This document shows positions 36,201-38,937 of a stretch of DNA of 40,974 nt, one piece after another. The DNA lies in contig JAFGHX010000335.1 of the NCBI GenBank assembly GCA_016929905.1, positions 1-40,974 on the forward strand, given 5' to 3'. Position numbers and translations under genes: made by a program. The notes under the pieces were generated by a model. That model searched no databases. It was not told where the DNA came from and was given only the letters and a program-made list of their open reading frames with translations. This DNA comes from Kiritimatiellia bacterium (GTDB taxonomy: Bacteria > Verrucomicrobiota > Kiritimatiellia > JAFGHX01). Numbering within the stretch: the first letter of the stretch is position 1; every line of letters starts with the position of its first letter.

Positions 36201-38842
36201 AGCGCAACTTCGGCAGCGTCTCCAACTGGCTGCACGGGCGCGTGGACGAACTGCGCGTTTCGCGCGTCGCCCGCAGCGACGGATGGATCCAGACTTCCCA
36301 CTACAACCAGAACACGCCGTCGTCCGTCTTTATGTCGAGCACCACCGAGGAAGCGCCCGTCATCGTGGCCGATTTCGAGGTCGGGGCGGCCAGCGGCAGC
36401 GAATCGATCACGTTCGTGCCCGTTACCGTGACGCTGAATGCGTCGCCGACGAACACCGTCGGGGTCGAATTCGCGATGACCGGCGGCACCGCGACGCCGG
36501 GCGGGGTGGACTACAACATTTCGGGGGCCAGTCCGCTCACGTTCAATCCGGGCGAGTGGCGGAAGCCCATCGACATCTCGATCAACAATGAGGTGGCGAT
36601 CGAGCCGGACGAGACGCTCATCCTCTCGCTGACCAGCGTCGCCAACGGGGTGCTCGGGGAGACGACGAACCACACCTACACCATCCTCGACGACGACGGC
36701 GGCTGGCTGCCCGGCTTCACCGCGCGCAAGGCGCTGGTGATCAGCAACAGCACGGTCAGTTATCTGTCGATGGATCTCATGAACTTCCCGGTGCTCGTGG
36801 ACGTGGCGGACACGGACCTGCGCTCCACGGGGCAGGGCGGCGACGTGCGCGACGCGCAGGGGCTGGACATCGTGTTCACCAGCGGCGACGGGACGAACCG
36901 GCTGGACTTCGAGGTCGAACTGTACAACGAGACCAACGGCCACTTCATCGGCTGGGTGCGCCTGCCGGCGGTGAACTGGAACTCGGACACGACGTTCTAT
37001 GTCTACTACGGCAACGGCTCGATCACGAGCTCGCAGCAGAACGCGCCGGGCGTATGGACGAACACCTACGGCGGCGTGTGGCACCTGACGGAGGACCCGG
37101 CGGGCGCCGCGCCGCAGATCTGGGATGCCTCGGGCACGGAAAGCACGGGGACCTGCGTCAACATGGAAGCGGCCGACAGCGTCGCCGGCATGGTCAACAT
37201 GGCGCTCGCGTTCGACGGGTTCGACGAGTACGTCGACATCGCCACCAACGCGAGCCTGCGCAACCTGACCACCCTCACGATCTCGGCCTGGATCAAGCCG
37301 ACCTCGGTCACGCCCGGCCCGTACCGGATCTGGGGCAAGGGCGGGACGATCCGCAAGATGTACGTGGAGGGCAACCGGCTGAAGTTCTACCAGGGCTTCG
37401 ACACGGCCGACGGGAACTGGGAGACCTCGAGCGACTCCCTGATTGCCGGCGCCTGGCAGCATGTGGCGGTCTCGTACGACTGCACCAGCTACATGAACGA
37501 GCCGGTGCTGTACGTCAATGGCGTCATGCCGGGCGTCTCGCCGATCGATCTTCCGTCCGGCACGTTCCTTTCGGATGAGTCGATGCTGACGGCGATCAGT
37601 TGGTGGCCGAGCGACGTGTTCGACGGGCAGATCGACGAGGTGCGCGTGGCGAACGTGGTCCGGCCGGCGGAATGGATCCTGACTTGCTACACCAACCAGC
37701 TCGCGCCGGCGGCCTTCTACAGCGTGCAGGGCGAGGAATTGAGCGATGCGGACGGCGACGGAATGGCCGACTGGTGGGAGGAAGACAACTTCGGCAACAC
37801 CGTGCGCGACGGGACGGGCGATTTCGACGCCGATTTCCAGACGGATCTGGAGGAGTACGTGGTCGGGACGGACCCCAAAGCGGCGGGCTCGTTCTTCCGG
37901 ATCGTATTCTTCGACGTGGTCGACGAGACGAACGTCGTCATGCGCTGGCTGTCCGCCGAGGATCGGCTTTACGCGGTCATCGGCGCCGACGACGTCTACA
38001 CCAACGCGCTCACCGTGTTCACCAACGGCATCCCTGCCGACCCGGAGGGCACGAACGAATGGACCGACTTCGACGTGGTCGATCCGCACACGAACCGTTT
38101 CTATCGTGTTCGGACGACCTATTTCGACACCGTCTACACGAACCGGACCGAGGAGCGCGGCATGTTCACGCAGCCGCGCCCGAGCAACGCCTGGTACATG
38201 GTCTCGGTTCCGGTCGCCTATGACGGGTTGGACTGCGAGAACCTGAACTCGAACCTCGGCGCGCAGATCGCGCGCGGCCTCTACGCCGGCGCGAGCGACA
38301 CGGAAGCGGACAAGGTATGGGTCTACACCAACGGCTGGCAGAAGTACTGGCTCAAGCAGGGCGCGGAACCGGCCTGGTGCGACGTGTTCGGCACGAACGT
38401 CGGCGTGGAGGTGAACGCCGGGACGGGCGTCTGGGTCGAGCGCACCACCAACGACGCGGGCGGGGTGAAGGCGGTGTTCACCGGTATGCTGCGCCCCGAT
38501 ATCCCGCCGCTGCTGGTCCTGACCAACTGGAACATGCTCGGTTGGCCGTATCCGGAGCCGCGCCACGAGAGTGACGGTTGGGCGTTCGAACTCGGGGCGG
38601 GCGCGGTCGGCACCAACGACCCGGCGCTTGCCCCGTATTTCGCCGACATGATTCAGGTCTACTCCAACGGGCAATGGCGCATGTTCTGGCTGATCGACGG
38701 GCTGCATCCCTCCTACGACGGCCGGTGGTGGGACGATACCGGCCGCGGCAGCTTCCCGGACTACGAACTGGCGCCGGGCGACGCTTTCTACTACCTGCAC
38801 CGTGGCGAGAGCAACTTCTGGTGGCACCCGACCCGCGAGTAG
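15206..38842 (+). CDS. Giant secreted multidomain protein (VCBS / Calx-beta / DUF2341 / LamG)
   Basis: One uninterrupted frame of 7,878 codons, a protein of roughly 0.8 MDa. Order: signal peptide (1-28); 21 VCBS/FG-GAP Ca-binding repeats (~88-1145); an unassigned segment (~1147-1237); then repeating Calx-beta, DUF2341 and LamG domains to ~7510, with two LamG-like/FN3-like modules and one PA14 inserted; finally a Ca-binding motif and a ~360-residue C-terminal region. Known: these folds bind calcium, glycans or proteins at the cell exterior. Inference: a surface or released adhesin or glycan-binding scaffold. No catalytic domain, transmembrane anchor, LPxTG, PEP-CTERM or T9SS-like tail is seen; it ends FWWHPTRE. 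The frame opens at 15149, but Met at 15206 begins a clean signal peptide and has GGGGGA upstream. Transcribed alone or with the next gene, 95 bp downstream. Confidence 0.93.
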   Translation: MKSRASRRAVRVTVHVVFMLFFGPPLLAATPGLPFTEDFTTGDLADTNSTTANWSTDAQRVRLAWRHAWYGVFAGGAGSGISADAQLSPAVALGDVDGDGDLDVVVGVESEANRLYLNNGTSDPFNGVSGSDIGTETNRTLSIALGDADGDGDLDVVAGNHGYEANLLYLNNGTASPFQDVQGREITGDTNKTTGIALGDMDGDGDLDVVAANQSERARLYLNNGTPDPFAGVVGSDITTDAHNTRGMALGDINGDGYLDFVRANDGQVNRLYTNNGTASPFAGVVGTSFGAEADATYGVALGDMNGDGRLDILEANYDQTNRVYFGQGEGAFGDGVGITTNAESTWALSVSDVDGDGDLDVVAANYNQNSRLYLNVGAPDWFVEGQAFDLSASTRGLAMGDLDGDGAADLVVARYYGSQPNRVYLNGAKRNPYALAQGTNLTADAHDSYAVATGDMDGDGDLDVVVANGSENVLYLNNGTLDPFVGIDGTNVTSDFDSTRAVAVGDVDGDGDLDVVAANDSSTANRLYLNNGTDDPFSGIDGTNITSDADDTYAIVLGDVDGDGDLDVVVGNSYSENKLYLNNGTSDPFNGIAGSNITADTDGTYAIALGDVDGDGDLDVVAGNDSYNKYYLNNGTADPFLDAAGTNVTDDSYNTYGLVLADMNGDGALDVVAGNYMAEAYVYYNTGGTDPFDSVMGVAIAESDSPYTYGLAVGDVDGDGDLDVVRGTDMDNQVHLQNADGTFTAGFAITASENNTEDVALADMDGDGDLDVVAVNNSTTANRLYLNGSVPPPMMGWVGEPLTIDTDNSLAVALGDLDNDGDLDVVVGNDSGRENVLYLNNGTRRPFDGVDGTNITSDAHDTRALALGDVDGDGDLDVIAGNVYGQKSRLYLNNGTSDPFNGVTGQDVSSDTYTVFALVLGDVDRDGDLDLIAGSNSGEPTRLYFGDGAGSFSNGVNVSSDTYETHGIFLGDVDSDGDLDLLCANNWNNGRVYLNNGDGTFDAGSDIDSDGGYSYSMAVGDVDGDGDLDVVTGEQSATNRLYVGVGDGTFSNGVNISLDEHTTYGIALADIDCDGDLDVLTADEGTTNRVYLNHGDGTFEEGINLTEDEAYSQALAVADLDGDGLPDVVVANGSASENKIYRRVLWDTARGKVTSLTIDTESGDIPYACLTAAVDMPTNAAVAFRLSNDGGGTWCHTVPGKWCRFPGPGSDLRWGAELSSLSPAASPSLLQIEVEGDPLVAEFDAPSSAGDESLMQAWLSVSLSGSTNVMVTVDYMLTGGSASNGVDYLLSDGSITFDPGVTTTDVVVQVMNDGMPEPDETVEVSLVSCSHGVVGTNDVHTYTIVNDDAPWEFGYSFRKKIRIWADVVSGAADLRDFPALIEVTDPDLRTVAKGGHVEHSQGFDVMFTAADGTTRLDFERESWTGTAGDFIGWVRIPVLACAEDTFVYVYYGNASITSSQEDAAGVWGGDYAGVWHMNESPADPTPQIADSTRHVNDGTCEGGMDAFDLVMGQIHNSLDFDGADDRVNAGKDGSLSDLTQFTLSAWVIPDVNDATDRFLFEKQGWALFVNSGVLCFTQAFNAAAGHWQSGGSVPVGAWHHVAVAYDHTSLANDPVFYIDGVTQAVTEVATPDGLVTQDTLFDAMIASASGVSFDGRMDEVRLEKVVRSQDWMATAFTNQCAPGSFCNWGAEETHMLTVQFVTPAVEDLESEPAADIGVALSLTPGVMVTVDYSVAGGTAASGLDYVLAAGTLTFWPGETGTNIALTILDDFDPEPDETITVALANAVNAELAAPSNHTFTILDDDAPWLAGYGYRKALELDSEQVGGESDLTNFPLLVNVTDTNLRAVVNGGRVEHMLGYDVVFTTADGTNVLDHERERYLGSSGLYVGWVRVPVLACETDTVLYMYYGNPAVTGSQENAAAVWDADYAGVWHLAQNPAGAAPQFLDSSANTNHGTAAGTSNLTLTASHIGLGLDFPGTNAWIDVATSNFVNALDITGTQLTMEAWARVPVAGVDNDEALLVKGDGSHNLRYMLGVVGNAAQTNDAAHARLNYNTNGVSFVRLDAHNVYPRNAWIYEAATYDGAELVVYVNGARVGSAAFSADITSGTDDIFCMGRRIEDERYFEGVLDDVRLSSTARSEGWLATCYANAAMPGAFLEFGLEQIGPPTLDFASAASARLESEAAPSVAITFYPETARTGTVDLVVTGGTAGMPADYADPAQTLTFLPGTVSTNFVLAIEGDPNQEPNETIVLSLTNVVDGELGTVTVHTYTIVDDDAPWRLGYTYRKAVALGGGVVGGATDLTNFPALVSLTDADLRPAADGGKLETPSGYDILFTDASGTNGLAHEVERYEPGVGRLVSWVRVPVLSTQSDTALYLYYGNRTVKDSLEDPASVWADYAAVWHLADDGGLQPDSSGNDRIGLVKGDPAFVANGRIGPCLNFDGAGDFLSVSNLSYNSVGQITEIMVSAWVKGAMEGGQIIASWDDSEYWRFELESAYGAGNVGWITDMNGGAEDALTTAADYTDGVWHYVCGWFKNGETPDKYIFVDGAAVTSSTAGVAIGSGVTRYGFVGIGSEASVFDGPTGPSNQLNGMLDELRICDMARGPEWIAACYTNQAGPDAFCEIGLEQTGPVTAQFEAPESAGSETETDPWLGVYLNLASVGTVVIDYAVVGGTASNGLDYVLSDGTLTFEPGETELALPMVVVDDLYEEDDETVIVSLTGAVNAELGPQATHSYTIEESHGADPAEMAGLQLWYKADALSGCADGEPVGTWPDSSGFGRGAWSTTVSVFPVYKTGIFGGGPALRFDGVNDRLNVPKISDTFYDGVSLFVVAAASSSAGIAKDGFVLDNNQGDADSAHYFVFPRLYFSAGYAEAAVNGQAQPVTLPGDPSGLHVWCMEAQEGGAFRAYKDGVSGTESSVSVFSSYLDYFGKVGCGADDLTTRSLAADYAEILAYDRMLSNDERWAIEAYLNRKYNAYATPPDVVTGEATGVGATGATLAGTVLFDGNTNLLVRGFVCDTNPAPADIYVAPGTETGPYTYAWGDGIPGTRYYAAAFASNALGTTFGETVSFDTEESFLPAYACRRLITIDPTRVGGGADLIDFPVLVSLTEPDLASTGNGGHVEHTNGYDIVFAAADGATGLDHEVELYNCTNGTYTAWVRVPVLAYDRATHLFLYYGNAAVTESQENATNVWDTHYVGVWHLNEDPQVEASQIGDSSRYANDGTAAGYESDDSVAGIVTYAFESDEDAEYVDVASAGVLDDITNLTVEAWVKPIVLDGTSRRVWSKGTTIRRLYQSWGDLWFDQGFVTGAHQWRLTSGALTVGAWQQVAVTYDSTSDANDAVLYLDGSPGGVSRDMSGMDGMQSDAAQVLTISGTGTDAWNGGIDELRVSDVIRSDGWIATGYTNVVDPAGFAAVGPEQSRTVGFTEEKSSGSESATPAVLEVRLSSASSLEVCVDYAVAGGSATDGVDYTLVAGTLTFAAGQTATNIEIAVAGDGDPEPDETVDLLLSNATNATLATAEQVYTIVDDDAGWLPGYACRRKVVLNAGLVSGTSPLTDFPFLLVLQDWSLRAAMNGGNLESLEGYDAVFTAYDGVSRLDHETELYDEPNGAITAWVRIPSLHHEYDTVLYLYYGNPYIEESQENTTNVWDVNHVGVWHLTCSPDDPEPSAPDSSAWANDGTCVGLTDADERPGRIAGGLRFWGTNSTTRIDAGSDSELDDITNLTFSAWCLAEDLDNIGGLFAKGGKRMLYLRNGDSTGFAESRHYWDPGADLLGWRTEAGSLQIGQWLHIVYQYDSTSTGNDAVYYVNGETQAVTEAWGPDGGTAHQSDAADVLRIGRGELSWINSFDGILDEVRVSDVLRSADWIKTGYSNQSDPASAARLEEESAPPRVEFAFGTGGGMAGGGGEDGLSDDESVTNNTLEVALSWATNVTVTVDYIVSGGTATGGGADHAIENGTLTFDPGQTSAELAVLVVDDDLIEEDETIEITLTNAVGAVLWHNATATYTIVDDEDSWKSGWRHRREIGVHADAVAGTGSLTNFPILVSVTNPSLMSVDFGGRVESTNGYDIVFTASDGETLLDFELETYAPSNGQVIAWVRLPVLRGDADTGFWMYYGNPDVAVSQANATGVWDGDFKAVLHLYHDPIGTIGDSTANANDYTAMGTMTSNDAAAQVGTGVYFDGSDDFIYPTDSHANPNPFTLELWFKTDTTSGGQLIVLGDTKKSASATIGRHIWLDNPGNLYFGVQYGSQYVLTNANTHNDNAWHYAAARLSSKGQFLFADGSVVASNETVTTANNFTGFWRVGYDKSTGWTPIPSSDYFRGSVDEVRVSHTERSDEWIATCYTNQASPSDFCSAGVEQNEWDDVTRPDEIDGLQLWYKADALAGFGDGDAVGTWLDSSGYGRAAWCTSYSRCPLYKSTAWNGLPGLSFDGVDDKLSVPKMPDTFHDAASVFLLMESYTALNDRSALELNCDTGDVDAHHYFGFWIYGSGADPRISARGGSLTTVQLNNHSPFGLHLWYLENEELSLLKLYKDGVLGTETGSDTFDNRYYYDGKIGCSGQFNDSYFAQADFAEIIAYNRCLTDDDRQDVELYLNRKYNIWQDFPRVETEDLTDIGPTNATFHGDLRWNGNTNLVEMGFMCDEEPNPSTRYTVQNMGEVSFDFPWTGGAPATRYYVCAYAQNLLGTSYGRTIAFLTPGTPFYPGCVYRKLLTAHGSTIQGDLSDFPFLVDVTDADLRTVSEGGKVRHGQGYDIVLTADDGLSKLDHEVEAYDPVEGHFTAWVRIPVLEAGQDTLLFLYYGDPTVSAPQENPAGVWDTAYVGVWHMGEDPTGAAPQMPDSTAYGNDGTCSPTFGVLDEVPGQIEDGLYFGGTSYGDSVNCGSAASLNNITQMTFSAWIRPDYLYANHRLFDKGARFARLSAGTEFVHEQHFTAADGLWATSGGSLTAGEWHHVAVVYDNSDTNNDAVLYVNGARSDPDDMLVSGVPDSDSLYSLLLGNSTNGSDTLHGVLDEVRLSKTLRTEGWIGTSYQNQSAPSYCVEIGTEEARGPSHVSLALSGSPFVETGGVATVAAVLTQAATNDVTVYLLLGGSAAAGTDYTCSTTNLLIAAGNTNGVVTLTGQNDGDPEGAESVIVTIDSLEGALIGDVTWVAGTLLDDDTAWAAGYAYRRAVVIDDEQVQGDSDLTNFPVFVNATDPDLRAFGFGGKVLTSNGWDVVFTAGDGTTPLDFEMEHYDPAVGQWLGWVRVPVLPYDEDTTLYLYYGNATVDSPQGLATGVWDSAFAAVWHFNEGAGTAVRDSTENANDGAVQNVNDATWGAADAVFGSSIRFSASPNDEDHVAVPDAAGLDLAVSNFTIEAWYRPYAAGDTERILLDKMETGAGWGISQGTPIAPERAALFRLETGGGGTGVATVAETGWVPGVGEIQREWWSSISGSSVADLTGHPDFPDNWSGYANLTAFDAPTEFDDSYGSRIRGWIHPPRNGAYTFWVSSDDNSELWLSTDEDRANRVKIAWEDASSGHNVWETGNEQSTSIWLEAGCRYYIEALHKEDSGNDNLSAGWQLPDSTLDRPISGQYLSTWTFSTTHWSYVAFVYDSGDAAWYYEGQTDRACTNLPAPLAGTAGLLLGMDESQTKPFYGAVDEVRLSHTSRQPGWIATCAANQAGPSGFYAVAAGEESEYPLVTLEISDTSFAETGGTANVTVWLSKPYASNVTVYLTFSGDAVGSADFSCPMTNVVVTAGNTTNVVTLTGLDDALNEEDEELVVRVDSAVNGLPGVPNEVGCTIEDDDRWPPGYQYRRKFTILGGAVSGTQDLVDFPVLINYTHTSLAHTGSGGNVQHIDGFDIILTGADALTQLDHEIERYINTTGEFVGWVRVPVLAHNTDTVLYMYYGNVSVSNSQENEEGVWDSHYRAVWHLAEDQAGTNTPGLYKDSTSNANHGDDFVMASGQMGQIGNGQQFSAGIDHIYCGTNSSLLPDTLTAEAWIKCSSQTFAPVLSFGAGRPTLLYEYNAAQPNIWMAASNYRYLSPGSPTPLYDNAWHHTVFTVAGSGQYDISNSFMHVDGQKQDIGTTVSSGGQEAKTLCYIGRYGTSYLSGFLDEVRLSDVVRSDGWIATSYTNQFSPSSFYTVGGAEQPPYPFVRLLVEDSGLTETGGVAEVIAQLSITTLSNVTVYLEFSGVAVTNEDYWVTGTSIFIAAGQVTNGITLTGLDDALTEGAETATVAIDYVENALRDEPDEVEVIIADDEDWLAGWTWRQLITISAGTVPTAVDLYDFPILINKTNFYMCHVDEGGYVEHPDGYDIVFTLADGLTRLDHELEWYDPGTGWIIAWVRLPVLAATADTTFYAYYGNSAITESQEDPAGTWGAPYRAVWHMGEDPSQSGTPVRDSTVLGNDGDPNANMTPDDLVPGQIGRALDFDGDDYISVADSPSLDITNEITISGWLNIKNSGDTTSMRLVSKKIDAAPNGYQFEYSPGNNRHDAYAAGVDYGSATAVDYVADTWRHFACVLQGSMAKIYVDGFDVTTDGTIDAFDQLNDTELVIGAQALSYGDALSGRLDEVHIAGVARSSDWIVTCFSNQASPSTFCSFGSKRSEYPFVHVTVGPWRLLESGDEATVVAGMNQTATNEVTVYLTLSGTAEVDADYTCATNIVIPAGWTEWATNLVVLDDGDAEGPETITLTLDSVANGVMEEGGTETQAVIMDDETPWLDGFWRRKAVVAGQNMVFGDADLTNFPMLVATAGDSDLAWTNWGGSVTDSNGYDICFTDATGTNRLDHEFERYLASSGQFSVWVRVPVLLRGAATPMYMYYGNPTVSNSLENPPGVWDEDYVGVWHLADTPTGLPGDIRDSTTNALHAQSVNMDAANVAQGKTIANALLFNGVDEHVETLVADSTNVLNDVTGALTVSAWLRRESDDTGFKTVVSRQRETGEGDAWWMGFEDDRMRFDVMNEGEPSETAEPVPSLTWYHVAGVWDGTDRSLYVDGVLRDADTCVTNVWPEDNPLLIGAERNFGSVSNWLHGRVDELRVSRVARSDGWIQTSHYNQNTPSSVFMSSTTEEAPVIVADFEVGAASGSESITFVPVTVTLNASPTNTVGVEFAMTGGTATPGGVDYNISGASPLTFNPGEWRKPIDISINNEVAIEPDETLILSLTSVANGVLGETTNHTYTILDDDGGWLPGFTARKALVISNSTVSYLSMDLMNFPVLVDVADTDLRSTGQGGDVRDAQGLDIVFTSGDGTNRLDFEVELYNETNGHFIGWVRLPAVNWNSDTTFYVYYGNGSITSSQQNAPGVWTNTYGGVWHLTEDPAGAAPQIWDASGTESTGTCVNMEAADSVAGMVNMALAFDGFDEYVDIATNASLRNLTTLTISAWIKPTSVTPGPYRIWGKGGTIRKMYVEGNRLKFYQGFDTADGNWETSSDSLIAGAWQHVAVSYDCTSYMNEPVLYVNGVMPGVSPIDLPSGTFLSDESMLTAISWWPSDVFDGQIDEVRVANVVRPAEWILTCYTNQLAPAAFYSVQGEELSDADGDGMADWWEEDNFGNTVRDGTGDFDADFQTDLEEYVVGTDPKAAGSFFRIVFFDVVDETNVVMRWLSAEDRLYAVIGADDVYTNALTVFTNGIPADPEGTNEWTDFDVVDPHTNRFYRVRTTYFDTVYTNRTEERGMFTQPRPSNAWYMVSVPVAYDGLDCENLNSNLGAQIARGLYAGASDTEADKVWVYTNGWQKYWLKQGAEPAWCDVFGTNVGVEVNAGTGVWVERTTNDAGGVKAVFTGMLRPDIPPLLVLTNWNMLGWPYPEPRHESDGWAFELGAGAVGTNDPALAPYFADMIQVYSNGQWRMFWLIDGLHPSYDGRWWDDTGRGSFPDYELAPGDAFYYLHRGESNFWWHPTRE
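15467..18640 (+). repeat. 21 tandem VCBS/FG-GAP repeats in the giant protein
   Basis: I count 21 copies of a ~50-residue unit with the core ALGDVDGDGDLDVVxGN, then RLYLNNGTxDPF and a variable GTNITSDxxxT. Nearly every copy keeps a DxDGDG-type Ca loop. Copies 5, 13 and 17-20 have the alternative YxGxGDGTF form. Such repeats form propeller blades; 21 fits three seven-bladed propellers, which is an inference. DNA copies are also very similar (recurrent GACGTGGACGGCGACGGCGA), inviting recombination. Confidence 0.9.
18645..18914 (+). other. Unassigned domain between VCBS block and first Calx-beta
   Basis: About 90 residues starting GKVTSLTIDTESGDIPY with two cysteines in a WCHTVPGKWCRFPGPG segment; beta-rich in appearance. 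I do not recognise the family. Confidence 0.45.
23440..24430 (+). repeat. LamG-like plus FN3-like module, copy 1
   Basis: Starts GLQLWYKADALSG, continues as a concanavalin-like sheet with LRFDGVNDRLNVPK and an ILAYDRMLSNDERWAIEAYL end, then a ~95-residue FN3-like domain (ATLAGTVLFDGNTNLLVRGF, GTRYYAAAFASNALGTTFGE). It follows Calx-beta 4 directly, where a DUF2341 would be expected. Copy 2 is at 28310-29300. Confidence 0.7.
28310..29300 (+). repeat. LamG-like plus FN3-like module, copy 2
   Basis: Starts GLQLWYKADALAG and mirrors copy 1 through FDGVDDKLSVPK, AEIIAYNRCLTDDDRQDVEL, YLNRKYNIW and the FN3-like GNTNLVEMGFMCDEEPNP. It follows LamG 6 with no Calx-beta before it, and DUF2341 7 comes next. 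Confidence 0.7.
31430..31930 (+). other. PA14 domain nested inside LamG 8 of the giant protein
   Basis: About 165 residues with the PA14 pattern (SRIRGWIHPPRNGAYTFWVS, SDDNSELWLSTDE, SIWLEAGCRYYIEALHKE, LSAGWQLPDST). The LamG halves lie on both sides: FTIEAWYRPYAAGDTERILL before, and WSYVAFVYDSGDAAWYYEG with GAVDEVRLSHTSR after. Known: PA14 domains bind glycans in adhesins and glycosidases. Confidence 0.8.
37741..38842 (+). other. C-terminal region of the giant protein
   Basis: Begins with a thrombospondin-3-like Ca motif (DADGDGMADWWEEDNFGN, then DFDADFQTDLEEYVVGTDP), a short FxRV-type beta segment (NRFYRVRTTYF) and about 240 residues with WYMVSVPVAYDGLDCENLN, VNAGTGVWVER, LTNWNMLGWPYPEP and PGDAFYYLHRG. 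I associate this arrangement with the ends of other large PVC surface proteins; it may be an export or attachment module, which is inference. Confidence 0.6.
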
Positions 38843-38899
38843 GGCGGATGCGCACAAGGGTATCGGCAAAGAGTCTGACGGAACGCAGACCGGGAGAAT

Positions 38900-38914
38900 C
38901 CGGCGCCGCGCCGG
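38900..38914. terminator. GC hairpin between the two large secreted-protein genes
   Basis: CCGGCG and CGCCGG flank a CCG loop, 58 bp after the giant gene's stop. Only TTG follows, so it is a weak terminator at best and some co-transcription with the next gene is possible. Confidence 0.35.
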
Positions 38915-38921
38915 TTGCATA

Positions 38922-38931
38922 GGGGGGGGGG
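38922..38931 (+). repeat. Run of ten G just upstream of a start codon
   Basis: Ten consecutive G end 6 bp before the ATG at 38938, merging with the ribosome-binding region (GGGAGTGGG). Homopolymers of this length are prone to slippage and to sequencing error. Confidence 0.9.
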
Positions 38932-38937
38932 AGTGGG

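Larger units (their letters stand above)
18915..37735 (+). repeat. Calx-beta, DUF2341 and LamG super-repeat of the giant protein
   Basis: Calx-beta domains start near 18915, 20295, 21700, 23095, 25465, 26865, 30340, 32220, 33590, 34960 and 36355 (11 copies; pattern VDYxVxGGTAxxGxDY, TLTFxPG, EPDET, YTIxDDD). DUF2341 domains start near 19263, 20641, 22050, 24435, 25800, 27250, 29305, 30690, 32565, 33935, 35310 and 36710 (12 copies; YxYRKxxxI, LTNFPVLV, DIVFTxxDG, LDHExExY, WVRVPVL, LYxYYGN). Each DUF2341 is followed by a LamG-type jelly roll (VWHLxEDP, DSTxNxNDGT, LTxSAWIKP, WHHVAVxYD, GxLDEVRLSxxxRSxGWIATxYTNQ). Most complete units are ~460 residues. Calx-beta 7-10 are a distinct subtype (VTVYLxxSGxA, AGNTTNVVTLTGLDD). 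Confidence 0.9.
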
